Origin: an uncultured bacterium
GTDB taxonomy: Bacteria > Planctomycetota > UBA8742 > UBA2392
Direction of reading: 5' to 3'
Assembly (NCBI GenBank): GCA_938014885.1
Contig: CALLQI010000003.1
Span: 372,001-436,000 of the forward strand
Length of the DNA stretch: 64,000 nucleotides
Position numbers and translations under genes: made by a program. This document shows, piece after piece, positions 9,215 through 18,432 of the stretch. The notes beneath the pieces were generated by a model. That model was not told where the DNA came from and did not search any database. It worked only from the letters and a program-made list of their open reading frames with translations. Position 1 is the stretch's first letter; each line of letters opens with the position of its first letter.

Positions 9215-9368
9215 GGGTGTTCTCCCGGAATACACAGGCGGAAACACAGGCATTTCTGAATTCGCTTACTATCCCATACTGAGTATGGTTCGCGCCAGTG
9301 AAACCCGCGCCGATTGGGCGTCACTGCGCTGTGCGATTCGGGCGTACGCGACGGTGTGACATCGCAAT

Positions 9369-9399
9369 CAAAGAAACGCCCCCGGTTTCCCGAGGGCGT
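9369..9399 (-). terminator. Rho-independent terminator of the TlpA-like gene
   Basis: On the minus strand ACGCCCTCGG, a GAAA loop and CCGGGGGCGT form a 10 bp stem with one mismatch, followed by TTTCTTT. It lies 23 bp after the stop of the thioredoxin-like gene and should separate it from the DUF1800 transcript. Confidence 0.85.
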
Positions 9400-9421
9400 C
9401 AGTTGCTGCCTTCATTTCCTA

Positions 9422-10558
9422 CTACTTCGCGGCATCGCCCAGCAACTCGGCCAGCTTGTCGTGCAGGTCGGCACCCTTGGGGTTGTCTGCAATCACGCGG
9501 CCTTCCTTGTCGATCAGCACTGTGCGCGGAATGGAGTTCACTCCGTAGCGCTTGGACAGGCCCGTGTTCCAGTAGCCGCCGTCGAACACCTGGCGCCAGG
9601 GCATGACACCGGTACGCGCGCCGATCTTGCCCTCGCCCTTGATGGTTTCGCGAATGCGGTCTTCGCCGTCGCGACGGTCAAGGCTGATGCCGATCACCAC
9701 GAACCCCGCGTCGCCGTACTTCTCGTAGGCCTTCACGACGTCAGGCATGGCGTTGATGCAGGGGCCGCACCAGGTGGCCCAGAAGTCGATCAGCACGACT
9801 TTGCCTTTGAAGTCGGCCATGCTGATGGACTTGCCGTCGATGTCACGGGCCTCGAACACGCCGCCCCAATCGGGGAACATCTCGCCGACCTTGATTGTGG
9901 CCGGGCTGTTGGCGAATACGATCCGCATCGCGTCGCGATAAATCCAGACATCCTTGCTTTCGGCGATGGCCTTGTTGGCCTTGATGCCTTCGATGACCTT
10001 GGCCTTGGTGGCCTCATCGTTGACGTTACCGGCACCGATCAGGCGAATCTCGGCTGCCAGCAGCGCCTTGGTGGCGTCGTCCGCGCCGGCCTTTTCCATG
10101 GCCGCGACTTCTTTCTCGGCGTCCTTTTTGCGGGTTTCATCGCCGAGCGAGCCCGCGAGGTAGTACTTCTTCCATTCGGCCGCATCTTTGGCTTCCGCGT
10201 TGGCCTTCAGGTAGTTTTCAGCCAGGCGCAGGAAGTCAGGGTTGTTTTTGCCGTACTGCGCGCGGGGACCGGCCCACTGGTACACTTCGGCCAGGTCCGT
10301 GGCTTCGGGGTTGCCGATCACGTAGTCCGCGGCGATCTTCCAGGCCTTCACGAAGAAGGCGTCAATCTGCTCGGTGGTGGGGTTGCGCCCGAGGTCTTTG
10401 CCCGCGTTCTGGATCGCGGTGCGGACTTCTTTCGCGCTCTTGGGTGCCGCGGATTCTTCGGCGGCTTTGGGGTTGTCCTGCGCGATGTTCTGTACTGCCG
10501 GGGCGCCTGTCATCAGCAGCAGACCTGCTGCGAACGCCCGTAACCAAGCCTTGTTCAT
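9422..10558 (-). CDS. TlpA/ResA-like thioredoxin with long N-terminal helical domain
   Basis: A 378-residue exported redoxin. The last 150 residues are a TlpA-type thioredoxin fold with the active site WATWCGPC (Cys264 and Cys267) and the cis-Pro region SIPRTVLIDKEG. Residues about 30-200 are Ala/Lys-rich and helical, a layout seen in Planctomycetota redoxins. ATG 10558 has GGAG at 7 bp and starts a signal peptide (residues 1-22); an upstream ATG at 10645 would spoil it. It probably reduces or exchanges periplasmic thiols, for example in cytochrome maturation, but no partner gene is present. Confidence 0.88.
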   Translation of the reverse strand: MNKAWLRAFAAGLLLMTGAPAVQNIAQDNPKAAEESAAPKSAKEVRTAIQNAGKDLGRNPTTEQIDAFFVKAWKIAADYVIGNPEATDLAEVYQWAGPRAQYGKNNPDFLRLAENYLKANAEAKDAAEWKKYYLAGSLGDETRKKDAEKEVAAMEKAGADDATKALLAAEIRLIGAGNVNDEATKAKVIEGIKANKAIAESKDVWIYRDAMRIVFANSPATIKVGEMFPDWGGVFEARDIDGKSISMADFKGKVVLIDFWATWCGPCINAMPDVVKAYEKYGDAGFVVIGISLDRRDGEDRIRETIKGEGKIGARTGVMPWRQVFDGGYWNTGLSKRYGVNSIPRTVLIDKEGRVIADNPKGADLHDKLAELLGDAAK

Positions 10559-10695
10559 TGCAATCTCCAGTAAGGAATGAAAGTAAGTAAAGCGTGTCCT
10601 GAGCATACGTGCGTTCAGCGATTTACCAGCAGACAAACTCGGCAACCCGCTGCTTCCCTATGCCCAAAGGGGCTTGGGCATTTCACAATCTGCAC

Positions 10696-12876
10696 ATGGC
10701 GGAAACCCGCGAATTCGTGAACGCGCGCTGGCACGGGCGCACCGGCTTTCTGGCCACCACCCTGTTCGCGCTGCTGGTGCTGGGTGCGCCGCTGCTGGTC
10801 ACACGCGGCATGCTGGAACACGGCACACTTTTCCTGCCCATTACACTGGCGCTTTTCGTGCTGTTCGGCGGGCCACTGACGCGCCTGTCGCTGGCCACGG
10901 GCCAACTCGATCACCAGGTGCAGGGACGCCCGGCGATCCAGGGGGTGCAGACACTGCTGCGCGTCACGGCCGCGATCATCCTGGGCGCGCTGGGTGCCCG
11001 GGCCGCCGGCTGGCTGATTGCAGACCTGTGGCTGCCGCTGCCGGAAGGCACCCTCGACTACCAGCAGCGGGAACTGACCGTCGATTCCACTGTATGGCAC
11101 ACCGCGGGCTCTCAGCCGCTGTGGGCCGGAGCCGCCGGGGTGCTGGTGCTGGCGTTGCTGTTCTGGGCCGTGTCGCGCCGCCGCCGCCTCGCGGGCATGA
11201 GCTGGCTTGACCCCTGGCTGCTGGGCTTGTTCCTGGTGCTGGTGATGCTGGCGGTGCTGGTCGGCTACAGCCTGCCCGGGGCCGGCGCGTTTGCGGTGCT
11301 TGCCGCGCCCGTGCGTGTGGCCGCGCTGTACGACCTTTCCATGTGGGGCGACGCCGCCGCCGTGGCCATGCTTGCGGGCGGCGCGCAAACCGGCGTGCTG
11401 GTCGCCGCCGGGCGCGGCCTTCCGCAGCGGGCGCGGATCGGCCGCGAGTCGCGCATCCTGGTTGCCGGGGCGGCGCTGCTGCTGGCCTCAACGGGCATGG
11501 CCGGGTTGCTGCTGCTGTCGGCTGCATGCCTGCGACTGGGCATCGTGCCGCAGGCCGAGCACGCGCAACCGGGGGTAATGCTGCTGGAAGTCGTGCCAAT
11601 GCTGGGGGCCGAGCTGTTTTCGTCGTGGCCTGAATCGCTGCGCCCGGCCACGTCGCAGGTTCGCATGGGCTGGTGCTTCTTCGTGGCGATTTGCGCTGCC
11701 GCCGGCGCGGCCACGCTGTTGGCCTCGCACCCGCTGCTGCCGCGCGAGCCGCGCAGCCGCTCAGCCCTGTTCGGGTACGCGGCCGTGGCGATCTGCGTGC
11801 TGGCCGTCGGCGGCAGCATGTACATTGGTGTCGATGACGCCTACGCGCCGCTGCTGACCGTGATGCCGGCGCTGCTGGCGGTGATTCGCCTTACCATGGC
11901 CCGGCGCGCGGGCGGCGGCATGCGCGTGGTCAGCGCCGCCTTTGCCTCCACACGCCCGTGGATGGAGCGCTGGCTGTTGATGCTCGCCTTCCGGATCGCG
12001 CGGCCGCTGTTGCTGCTGGCCGTGCTGGCCGTGGCGTTGAGCCGCCGCGAGTACAGTCTGGTGCTGGCGGGCTTTGCGCTGGCCTTTGCGCTGATGTGGG
12101 TGGGCTCATTGCAGATCCGCCGCCGTAGCGCAGAGACCGGCATGCTGCGCGCGGTGGCCCCGGTTTCTGCGGTGGCGGCACTTTGCGTGCTGCTGCCCGC
12201 GCTGCCGGCCGCTTCCGGGGCGGAGCGTCTGAATGCGCTTGTGACGCAGGTACTGGCCACAAGCGACCGGCAGCAGCGCATGACGGTTCGGCGCGACTTC
12301 GAGCGCGAACTGGCCCTGATGCGCCTTGCCGGCGAACACGTGGATTCCGCGCCACTGCACGACACGGTGCTGGCCGCGCTGCCCCGTGAATCCGGCGCTG
12401 CCGACGCCGCATCCCGCGCACGCGACGCGGCTGCCTGCGTGCTGCTGGCTGACCCGGAAAGCGACTCGGCGATGCTGCTGGAGCGACAGGTGCTCACGTC
12501 AGACGGCGTGGCCCCCTTCACGCGGCTGGACGAAGCGATTTCGGAGCATGCGGCCGGCGACCATCGCAGCCTGCGCGAAACCTGCACGCGCATCCAGGCG
12601 CGGTTGCAGGGACAGGCGCTGGAAGAAGTCCTGGCCGGCCCGGAGGCTCCCACCAGCCACTACGAAATTGCGCTGGTTCAGGACCTGCGCCAGGCCTACG
12701 GCACCGGCGGGTTGGCCGGGCGTGAGCTGCGACGCTACCTCGTGCAGCGGGCCGTAGGCGGCCGCAGCTTGCTGAGGCCGGACGCGCTGCCGGGCCTGAC
12801 GTGGATGGCCTGCTTCCTGCTGACAGCAGGCTTTTTAGCGCTGGCGCTGCTGCTGGGCGTAGACCGCAAACGCTAG
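10696..12876 (+). CDS. Large multi-pass membrane protein of unknown function
   Basis: I do not recognise the family. The 726-residue protein has about a dozen hydrophobic segments in its first 500 residues, then a soluble alanine/arginine-rich part (about 500-690) and one final transmembrane helix ending LLGVDRKR. Start ATG 10696 places MAETREFVNARWHGRTGFL before the first helix; the upstream GTG at 10609 lies in the divergent promoter region. It is divergent from the TlpA-like gene, so the 137 bp between starts must hold both promoters. The composition is very GC-rich (many CTG, GCG), as in its neighbours. Confidence 0.75.
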   Translation: MAETREFVNARWHGRTGFLATTLFALLVLGAPLLVTRGMLEHGTLFLPITLALFVLFGGPLTRLSLATGQLDHQVQGRPAIQGVQTLLRVTAAIILGALGARAAGWLIADLWLPLPEGTLDYQQRELTVDSTVWHTAGSQPLWAGAAGVLVLALLFWAVSRRRRLAGMSWLDPWLLGLFLVLVMLAVLVGYSLPGAGAFAVLAAPVRVAALYDLSMWGDAAAVAMLAGGAQTGVLVAAGRGLPQRARIGRESRILVAGAALLLASTGMAGLLLLSAACLRLGIVPQAEHAQPGVMLLEVVPMLGAELFSSWPESLRPATSQVRMGWCFFVAICAAAGAATLLASHPLLPREPRSRSALFGYAAVAICVLAVGGSMYIGVDDAYAPLLTVMPALLAVIRLTMARRAGGGMRVVSAAFASTRPWMERWLLMLAFRIARPLLLLAVLAVALSRREYSLVLAGFALAFALMWVGSLQIRRRSAETGMLRAVAPVSAVAALCVLLPALPAASGAERLNALVTQVLATSDRQQRMTVRRDFERELALMRLAGEHVDSAPLHDTVLAALPRESGAADAASRARDAAACVLLADPESDSAMLLERQVLTSDGVAPFTRLDEAISEHAAGDHRSLRETCTRIQARLQGQALEEVLAGPEAPTSHYEIALVQDLRQAYGTGGLAGRELRRYLVQRAVGGRSLLRPDALPGLTWMACFLLTAGFLALALLLGVDRKR

Positions 12877-12904
12877 CGCGCCTGCGGCGGTGCCGAAGAT
12901 CGAC

Positions 12905-13050
12905 GGGTAAACAAACGGCAACAGCATTCACCCACGAAGCCACACGAAGAACCACGAAGTACGGCAACTGCGGTCTCGCGGAGATCCGCTGAAAAATTCG
13001 AGCAGTTCTTGGCGGCACTTGGCGATCTTGGCGGTAAAGCAGTCGCCCTT
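12905..13050. repeat. Degenerate CACGAAG / TTGGCGG intergenic repeat
   Basis: The 304 bp gap before the acyl-CoA dehydrogenase has no gene. Its left half carries CCCACGAAG, CACACGAAG and CCACGAAG units, then the exact spacer ACGGCAACTGC (12961-12971), then three TTGGCG(G) units ending TTGGCGGTAAAG. This is a worn version of the nested elements at 19805, 21605 and 32562, keeping one arm of each kind. Confidence 0.7.
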
Positions 13051-13180
13051 CTTCGCGGCAGCAGTTCCGGGTCCTGCTTACTAAACGTTGCGAGCCGAGG
13101 CCTTGGCTTTTGCGCCTGTGACTGTCCCAGATGTTGCGTGGGCCGGGTGCGGCCTCTAAAACTCGGGCAGGAGGTGTGCC

Positions 13181-14338
13181 TTGGACTTTCAGCTCAGCGA
13201 AGAATTGACCCTGCTGCAGAACACCGCGCGCGAGTTTGCCGAAAAGGAACTCAAGGCAGCAGCGCGCCGGATGGACCGCAACGAAGAGTTCGAAGTCGGC
13301 ATCTTCAAACAGATGGCTGAACTGGGGCTGACGGCGATCACCATCCCTGAGGCTTACGGCGGTGCCGGCTTCTACGACCAGAAGCTCGGCAACCAGGCCG
13401 CCAGCATCACTCTGGAAGAAATCAACCGCGTCTGCGCCAGCACCGGCGTGACACTCAGCGTGCACATGAGCCTGTTCAGCAGCCTGCTGACCAAGTACGG
13501 CAACGAAGAACAAAAGTCGCGCGTGCTGCCCAAGATGGCCAGCGGCGAATGGCTGGGTGCGTACTGCCTTTCCGAGGCCGGCAGCGGCACCGACGCAGGC
13601 AGCCTGATCTGCGAGGCGCGCAAGGACGGCGGCGACTACGTGCTCAACGGCAGCAAACTATGGATCACCAGCGCGCCCTACGCCGACGTCTTCATCGTGA
13701 TGGCGCGCACCAGCAACGAGCACAAGACGCGCGGCATTTCCGCCTTCATCGTCGAGGCCGACCGCAAGGGGGTCAGCATCGGCAAGAAGGAAAAGAAGAT
13801 GGGCATCCGCGGCAGCGCCACCAGTGAGGTGATTTTCGAGAACTGCCGCATCCCGGCATCCAACCGTATCGGCGAAGAAGGCAAGGGCTTCACGATCGCG
13901 CTGGACACGCTCGATGGCGGGCGCATCGGCATTGCGGCACAGGCCGTGGGCATCGCGCGCGCGTGCATGGAAGACTCGACGGCGTACAGCAAGACGCGCG
14001 AACAGTTCAACCAGCCGATCAGCAGCTTCCAGGCCGTGCAGTGGATGCTGGCCGAAATGGCGATGCGTATTGACGCGTCAAGGTTGCTGATCCACCGCGC
14101 GGCGTGGCTGCGCGACAACGGCAAGCCCTGCGCGCAGCAGGCGGCGATGGCCAAGCTGTACGCCAGTGAAACCGCCAACAAGGCGGCCAAGGACGCGGTC
14201 CAGATATTCGGCGGCAACGGCTACAGCAAGGAATACGACGTCGAACGCTACTTCCGCGACGCGCGCATCACCGAAATCTATGAGGGCACCAGCCAGGTCC
14301 AGCGCATCGTGATCGCCCGCGCGCTGCTCGGCGATTGA
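13181..14338 (+). CDS. Acyl-CoA dehydrogenase
   Basis: This 385-residue flavoprotein of the short/medium-chain acyl-CoA dehydrogenase family oxidises an acyl-CoA to the 2-enoyl-CoA and passes electrons to ETF. The start is TTG: GGAGG lies 7 bp upstream and the protein then begins MDFQLSEELTLLQ, the standard family start. FAD and substrate motifs are visible (YCLSEAGSGTDAGS, LWITSAPYADV) and the catalytic base is Glu368 in IYEGTSQVQR. A second acyl-CoA dehydrogenase lies at 39595. Substrate chain length or branching cannot be decided. The following TPR-sulfotransferase starts 54 bp later on the same strand. Confidence 0.95.
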   Translation: MDFQLSEELTLLQNTAREFAEKELKAAARRMDRNEEFEVGIFKQMAELGLTAITIPEAYGGAGFYDQKLGNQAASITLEEINRVCASTGVTLSVHMSLFSSLLTKYGNEEQKSRVLPKMASGEWLGAYCLSEAGSGTDAGSLICEARKDGGDYVLNGSKLWITSAPYADVFIVMARTSNEHKTRGISAFIVEADRKGVSIGKKEKKMGIRGSATSEVIFENCRIPASNRIGEEGKGFTIALDTLDGGRIGIAAQAVGIARACMEDSTAYSKTREQFNQPISSFQAVQWMLAEMAMRIDASRLLIHRAAWLRDNGKPCAQQAAMAKLYASETANKAAKDAVQIFGGNGYSKEYDVERYFRDARITEIYEGTSQVQRIVIARALLGD

Positions 14339-14392
14339 TTCAGCGGCCACGACCACAACTACCAGCACGCCACCCGCACAGAAACGGTCGCC

Positions 14393-16591
14393 ATGCCCAC
14401 GCCCTCCGAAACGCTGCAACAGGCCATGGCGCTGCACCGCAACGGCCGCCTGGCTGAGGCCGAACAGGCCTATCACAACGTGCCGGAGTCCGCGCCGGAA
14501 GCTGTAGACGCGATTCACCTGCTGGGCGTGATCGCCCTGCAACGCGGCAACCCGCAAGGTGCCGTGGCGCTGATCCAGCGCGCCATTGGCATCCGCGGCA
14601 ACGTGCCCGCCATGCACAGCAACCTGGGCGAGTCGCTGCGCACCATGGGCCGCAACGCCGAAGCCCTGGCCGCCTTCGAGAAGGCGCTGCAACTTGACCC
14701 GAAATACCACGCATGCCGCGGCAACATGGCGCTGGCGCTGTCGGCACTGGGACGCCACACCGAGGCCGAAGACGCGCTGCGGCAAGTGCTTGAGGCCGAG
14801 CCGCGCAACGCGCTGGCCTGGAACAACCTCGCCAACGTGCTGCGCAGCGCGGGCAAGGCCGACGACGCGCTGGCGGCCGCGCACCGCGCCGTGCAGCTTG
14901 AACCCGCGAACCCCGAGTTTCTCAGCAATCTGGGGCAGCTGCTGCTGGAAGACGGCGACTTCGACGACGCGCTGGTGCGCCTGCAAAACGCCGTCAAGCT
15001 GGCACCGGCGCTCGCGGCCGCACGCAATAACCTCGGCAATGTACTGCGCGAGCTGGGCCGCCTGGATGAGGCCGACCAGCAGTATCAAGAAGCCCTGCGC
15101 CTGCGCCCCGAACTCGCGATCACCCACAACAATATGGGGCAGTTGTGCCAGCAGCGGCAGCAGTACGATGCCGCCATCGAGTGGTACCAGAAGTCGCTGC
15201 AACTGGACCCGCGCGCGTCGCGCACCCTGTGCAACTTTGCCAGCGCGCTGGCTGAAGTGGACCGGCAGGGCGACGCCGCCCAGTGCTACCGCACGGCACT
15301 GGCAATCGACCCCAAATCGGCCGAGGCCCACGCCGGCCTGGCCTCGATCCTGAAGCAGCGCGGTGACAACGCCGGCGTGCGCGAATTGCTCGAGAAGTCG
15401 ATCGCGCTTGGGCCGAAGTTGTCGGCGCCGCGGCTGGTGCTGGCCGGGCTGATGGGCGAGGAAGGCCGCTTTGAAGAAGCCGAAAAGCTGGCCCGCCGCG
15501 CCATTGAGCTGGACCCGTTTGCCGCCGGGGCCTACGAAGTGCTGGCGAACCACCGCCGCAAATCCATCACCGACGCCGATCTGAAGCACATGCACGAGCT
15601 GCTGAACGCCGGGCCGCGCCTGCGTGAGGGCGCACGGCTTTCGCTGTGCTACGCGCTAGGGATGGTCAACGACGGCAACAAGAATTTTGCCGAGGCCGCA
15701 AAGTACCTCGACGCTGCCAACGAGTTGCAGGCCAAACAGCAGGCCGCACGCAAGCGCGACTACTCGCCCGACGAACATACGCAATGGGCAAGCGACCTGA
15801 TGGCCGCATTCAGCCCGCAGCACTTTGAGCGCGTGAAAGACTGGGGCCACCCCAGCAAGACGCCCGTGTTCGTGCTGGGCCTGCCGCGCTCGGGCACCAC
15901 ATTGGCAGAGCAGATTCTGGCCAGCCACAGCAAGGTGTTCGGCGCCGACGAACTGCGCTTTGCCCGCGAGTCGTACGAAGCGCTGCCGGAAGCCATCGGG
16001 CAGCAGTGCACGCCGGCGCAGGCTGTGCCGCAGCTCAATGCCACGGCGCTGCTGAAAGTCGCGCAGACGCACCTTGAAAAGCTGCAGGCCAAGGCACCGG
16101 GCAGCGACTACATCATTGACAAGATGCCCGAGAATTACGCGCACATCGGCCTGATCCTGAGCATGTTCCCGAACGCGCGCATCATCCACATGCAGCGCGA
16201 CTTGCGCGACGTGGCCACCAGCTGCTGGAACGTGCATTTCGCGCAGATCCGCTGGGCCTGCCGCAAGGAACACATCGAGCGCCACTTCGAAAACTATCTG
16301 CGGCTGATGCGCCACTGGCGTGAAGTCGTGCCCGGCCGCTTCTTCGAGATCCGCTACGAAGACCTGGTGCAGGACCTTGAAGGCGGCGTGAAGCGCCTGC
16401 TGGATTGGGTCGGCCTCGAGTTCGAACCCCAGTGCCTCGAGTTCTGGAAGACCGAGCGCAACGTGCGCACCGCCAGCCTGGCCCAGGTGCGGCAGCCGCT
16501 GTATTCAGCCAGTGCCGGCCGCTGGAAGAACTACGAAGCCCAGTGGGGCGACTGGTACGCGCGCCTCGACAAGCTGCAAACGCAAGCCTGA
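14393..16591 (+). CDS. TPR-repeat sulfotransferase
   Basis: The 732-residue protein joins about ten TPR units (residues 1-400, for example NLGESLRTMGRNAEALAAF) to a C-terminal sulfotransferase domain (about 490-720). The 5'-phosphosulfate loop of the PAPS site is FVLGLPRSGTTLAEQIL and the 3'-phosphate side is MQRDLRDVATSCWN. The family transfers sulfate from PAPS to protein tyrosine or glycans; TPR-sulfotransferase fusions are common in Planctomycetota and Proteobacteria and their substrates are mostly unknown. No signal peptide or membrane segment was seen. Pyruvate kinase follows after 48 bp. Confidence 0.92.
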   Translation: MPTPSETLQQAMALHRNGRLAEAEQAYHNVPESAPEAVDAIHLLGVIALQRGNPQGAVALIQRAIGIRGNVPAMHSNLGESLRTMGRNAEALAAFEKALQLDPKYHACRGNMALALSALGRHTEAEDALRQVLEAEPRNALAWNNLANVLRSAGKADDALAAAHRAVQLEPANPEFLSNLGQLLLEDGDFDDALVRLQNAVKLAPALAAARNNLGNVLRELGRLDEADQQYQEALRLRPELAITHNNMGQLCQQRQQYDAAIEWYQKSLQLDPRASRTLCNFASALAEVDRQGDAAQCYRTALAIDPKSAEAHAGLASILKQRGDNAGVRELLEKSIALGPKLSAPRLVLAGLMGEEGRFEEAEKLARRAIELDPFAAGAYEVLANHRRKSITDADLKHMHELLNAGPRLREGARLSLCYALGMVNDGNKNFAEAAKYLDAANELQAKQQAARKRDYSPDEHTQWASDLMAAFSPQHFERVKDWGHPSKTPVFVLGLPRSGTTLAEQILASHSKVFGADELRFARESYEALPEAIGQQCTPAQAVPQLNATALLKVAQTHLEKLQAKAPGSDYIIDKMPENYAHIGLILSMFPNARIIHMQRDLRDVATSCWNVHFAQIRWACRKEHIERHFENYLRLMRHWREVVPGRFFEIRYEDLVQDLEGGVKRLLDWVGLEFEPQCLEFWKTERNVRTASLAQVRQPLYSASAGRWKNYEAQWGDWYARLDKLQTQA

Positions 16592-16639
16592 GTTTCGCGA
16601 GTCCATGGAACACAGGCGCAGGCCCGCTACACTGCGCCC

Positions 16640-18121
16640 ATGAGCTACACCATGCGCACCACGCGCGGGCAGCCGCTGCGCACCCGCATTGTCTGCACAC
16701 TGGGCCCGGCCTCTCGCACCGAGGCCACGATCGCGGCGCTGATTGAAAGCGGCCTCAGCGTCGCGCGGCTGAACATGTCGCACGGCGACCACGCGCTGCA
16801 TCGCGAGACATTCCAGCGCGTGCGCGCGGCCTGCAACGCGGCCAACCGCCCGGTCGCGATCATGATGGACCTTTCAGGCCCCAAGATTCGTTTGCTTGAG
16901 GTGGAAGGCGGCGGCTTTGAGCTGCGCACGACAGACAGCATCGACTTCGTGCGCGGCACGGCTGTCGGCACGCGCACGGCGCTGACCTGTACCTATGAGC
17001 GCTTTATTGATGACCTGGACGTCGGCGAGCCCGTGTTCATCAACGACGGCGCGATCCGCCTGACGGTGACGCGCAAGGAAGCCGACCGCATCACCTGCAT
17101 CTGCGATGTGGGCGGGCTGGTTACCAGCCGCAAGGGCATCAACCTGCCGGGCACGAATATCAGTTCGCCGGCGCTGACGCCGAAGGACCTGGTTGATCTG
17201 GAATTCGGCGTGAAGCTGGGCGCGGACTTCTTCGCGCTGTCATTCGTGCGCAGCCCCGACGAAGTGCGCGACCTGCGCGCGCGGCTGGATGCGCTGGGCA
17301 GCAACGCCCAGATCGTGGCCAAGATCGAGAAGCCGCAGGCGCTGAAGCAGCTGGCCGAAATCATTGAGGCCAGCGACGCGATCATGGTCGCGCGCGGCGA
17401 TCTCGGCATCGAGCTACCCGTCGAGCAAGTGCCGCTGCGGCAGAAAGAGATCGTGCGGGCCTGCCGCGCCGCATTGAAGCCGGTGATCGTCGCGACGCAG
17501 GTGCTGGAAAGCATGATCGAACACCCCACGCCAACCCGCGCCGAAGTCAGCGACATCGCCAACGCCATCGAAGACGGCACCGACGCGCTGATGCTCAGCG
17601 CCGAAACCGCCAGCGGCAAGTTCCCCATTGAGGCCGTACGAACCATGGCCCGCGTATGCCGCGACGTGGAAAAGGTCGTGGCCGCCCGCGCCACGCCGGA
17701 CACGTATATCCGCGAACACGCCGGCGACGCGCTGCGCAAGTCGATGGTGATGGGCGGCAGCCTGATCGCCGAGGCGCTGGGCGCCAAGTTCATCGTGGTA
17801 AGAAGCGAATCCGGCGTAACCGCACGCTACTTGAGCAAAGTAAGGGGCACCTGCCCGGTAATAGCAGTGCATCACGACCCGGCGGTGCTGCGCCGCCACG
17901 CGCTGCTGTGGGGAGTGCTGCCAGTAAAGACACGCGGAGACGAAGGCGAAGCCGGCGGCATGGAAGAAGATCTAAGGCAACTGGCCCACACAATCTTGAG
18001 CGAAGGCCTAGTGATGCCCAACGACCGCATAGTAGTCCTAAGCCGCTTCCCCTGGGGCGAACAACTACCCCCAAACAACATCCGAACCCTAAGAGTAGGC
18101 GATGCAGTCGGCGCGCTGTAG
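16640..18121 (+). CDS. pyk: Pyruvate kinase
   Basis: This 493-residue enzyme makes ATP and pyruvate from phosphoenolpyruvate and ADP. Signature segments are RIVCTLGPAS and LNMSHGDH at the start, MMDLSGPKIR, the catalytic-lysine block IVAKIEKPQAL, VARGDLGIELP, and the A-domain stretch GTDALMLSAETASGKFP. A C-terminal allosteric domain is present and the length is normal. The last ~100 codons (from about 17800) change style: AGA, AGG, ATA, GTA and CTA appear repeatedly, whereas the first 380 codons use almost only GC-ending synonyms. The reading frame and domain are intact across the change. Confidence 0.96.
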   Translation: MSYTMRTTRGQPLRTRIVCTLGPASRTEATIAALIESGLSVARLNMSHGDHALHRETFQRVRAACNAANRPVAIMMDLSGPKIRLLEVEGGGFELRTTDSIDFVRGTAVGTRTALTCTYERFIDDLDVGEPVFINDGAIRLTVTRKEADRITCICDVGGLVTSRKGINLPGTNISSPALTPKDLVDLEFGVKLGADFFALSFVRSPDEVRDLRARLDALGSNAQIVAKIEKPQALKQLAEIIEASDAIMVARGDLGIELPVEQVPLRQKEIVRACRAALKPVIVATQVLESMIEHPTPTRAEVSDIANAIEDGTDALMLSAETASGKFPIEAVRTMARVCRDVEKVVAARATPDTYIREHAGDALRKSMVMGGSLIAEALGAKFIVVRSESGVTARYLSKVRGTCPVIAVHHDPAVLRRHALLWGVLPVKTRGDEGEAGGMEEDLRQLAHTILSEGLVMPNDRIVVLSRFPWGEQLPPNNIRTLRVGDAVGAL

Positions 18122-18145
18122 CACCGACCGCACCGCATGTCCCGC

Positions 18146-18376
18146 TCAGGACTTTTTGCCGGTGAAGGCGCCGACGCCTACCAGCAGCAGGCCTACGCCC
18201 GCGGCGATTGCGCCTGCTATGCCGATGGGTGGGAAGTCGCCTTCATCCAGCACGATCTGCGAATCGCCGCCCAGATCAATCACGTCGCGGTCGTCGGCCA
18301 TGTCTACCAGGCCCCAGATCACGCCGGCGAGGCCGAGTGCAAACAGGATTGCGCCGACCAGCATCAGAGGTTTCAT
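18146..18376 (-). CDS. Small two-helix membrane protein
   Basis: A 76-residue hypothetical protein. AAGGAG lies 7 bp before ATG 18376, which settles the start. Residues 1-24 and 47-70 are hydrophobic and separated by an acidic loop (DMADDRDVIDLGGDS). It ends GKKS. No family is recognised. It sits 56 bp downstream of a TPR-like lipoprotein gene on the same strand and converges on pyruvate kinase with a 24 bp gap. Confidence 0.75.
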   Translation of the reverse strand: MKPLMLVGAILFALGLAGVIWGLVDMADDRDVIDLGGDSQIVLDEGDFPPIGIAGAIAAGVGLLLVGVGAFTGKKS

Positions 18377-18432
18377 CGCATTCTCCTTATGTGTGCCGCC
18401 GAAGCGATACGGAACTGCGCCGAAAAGGGCGC

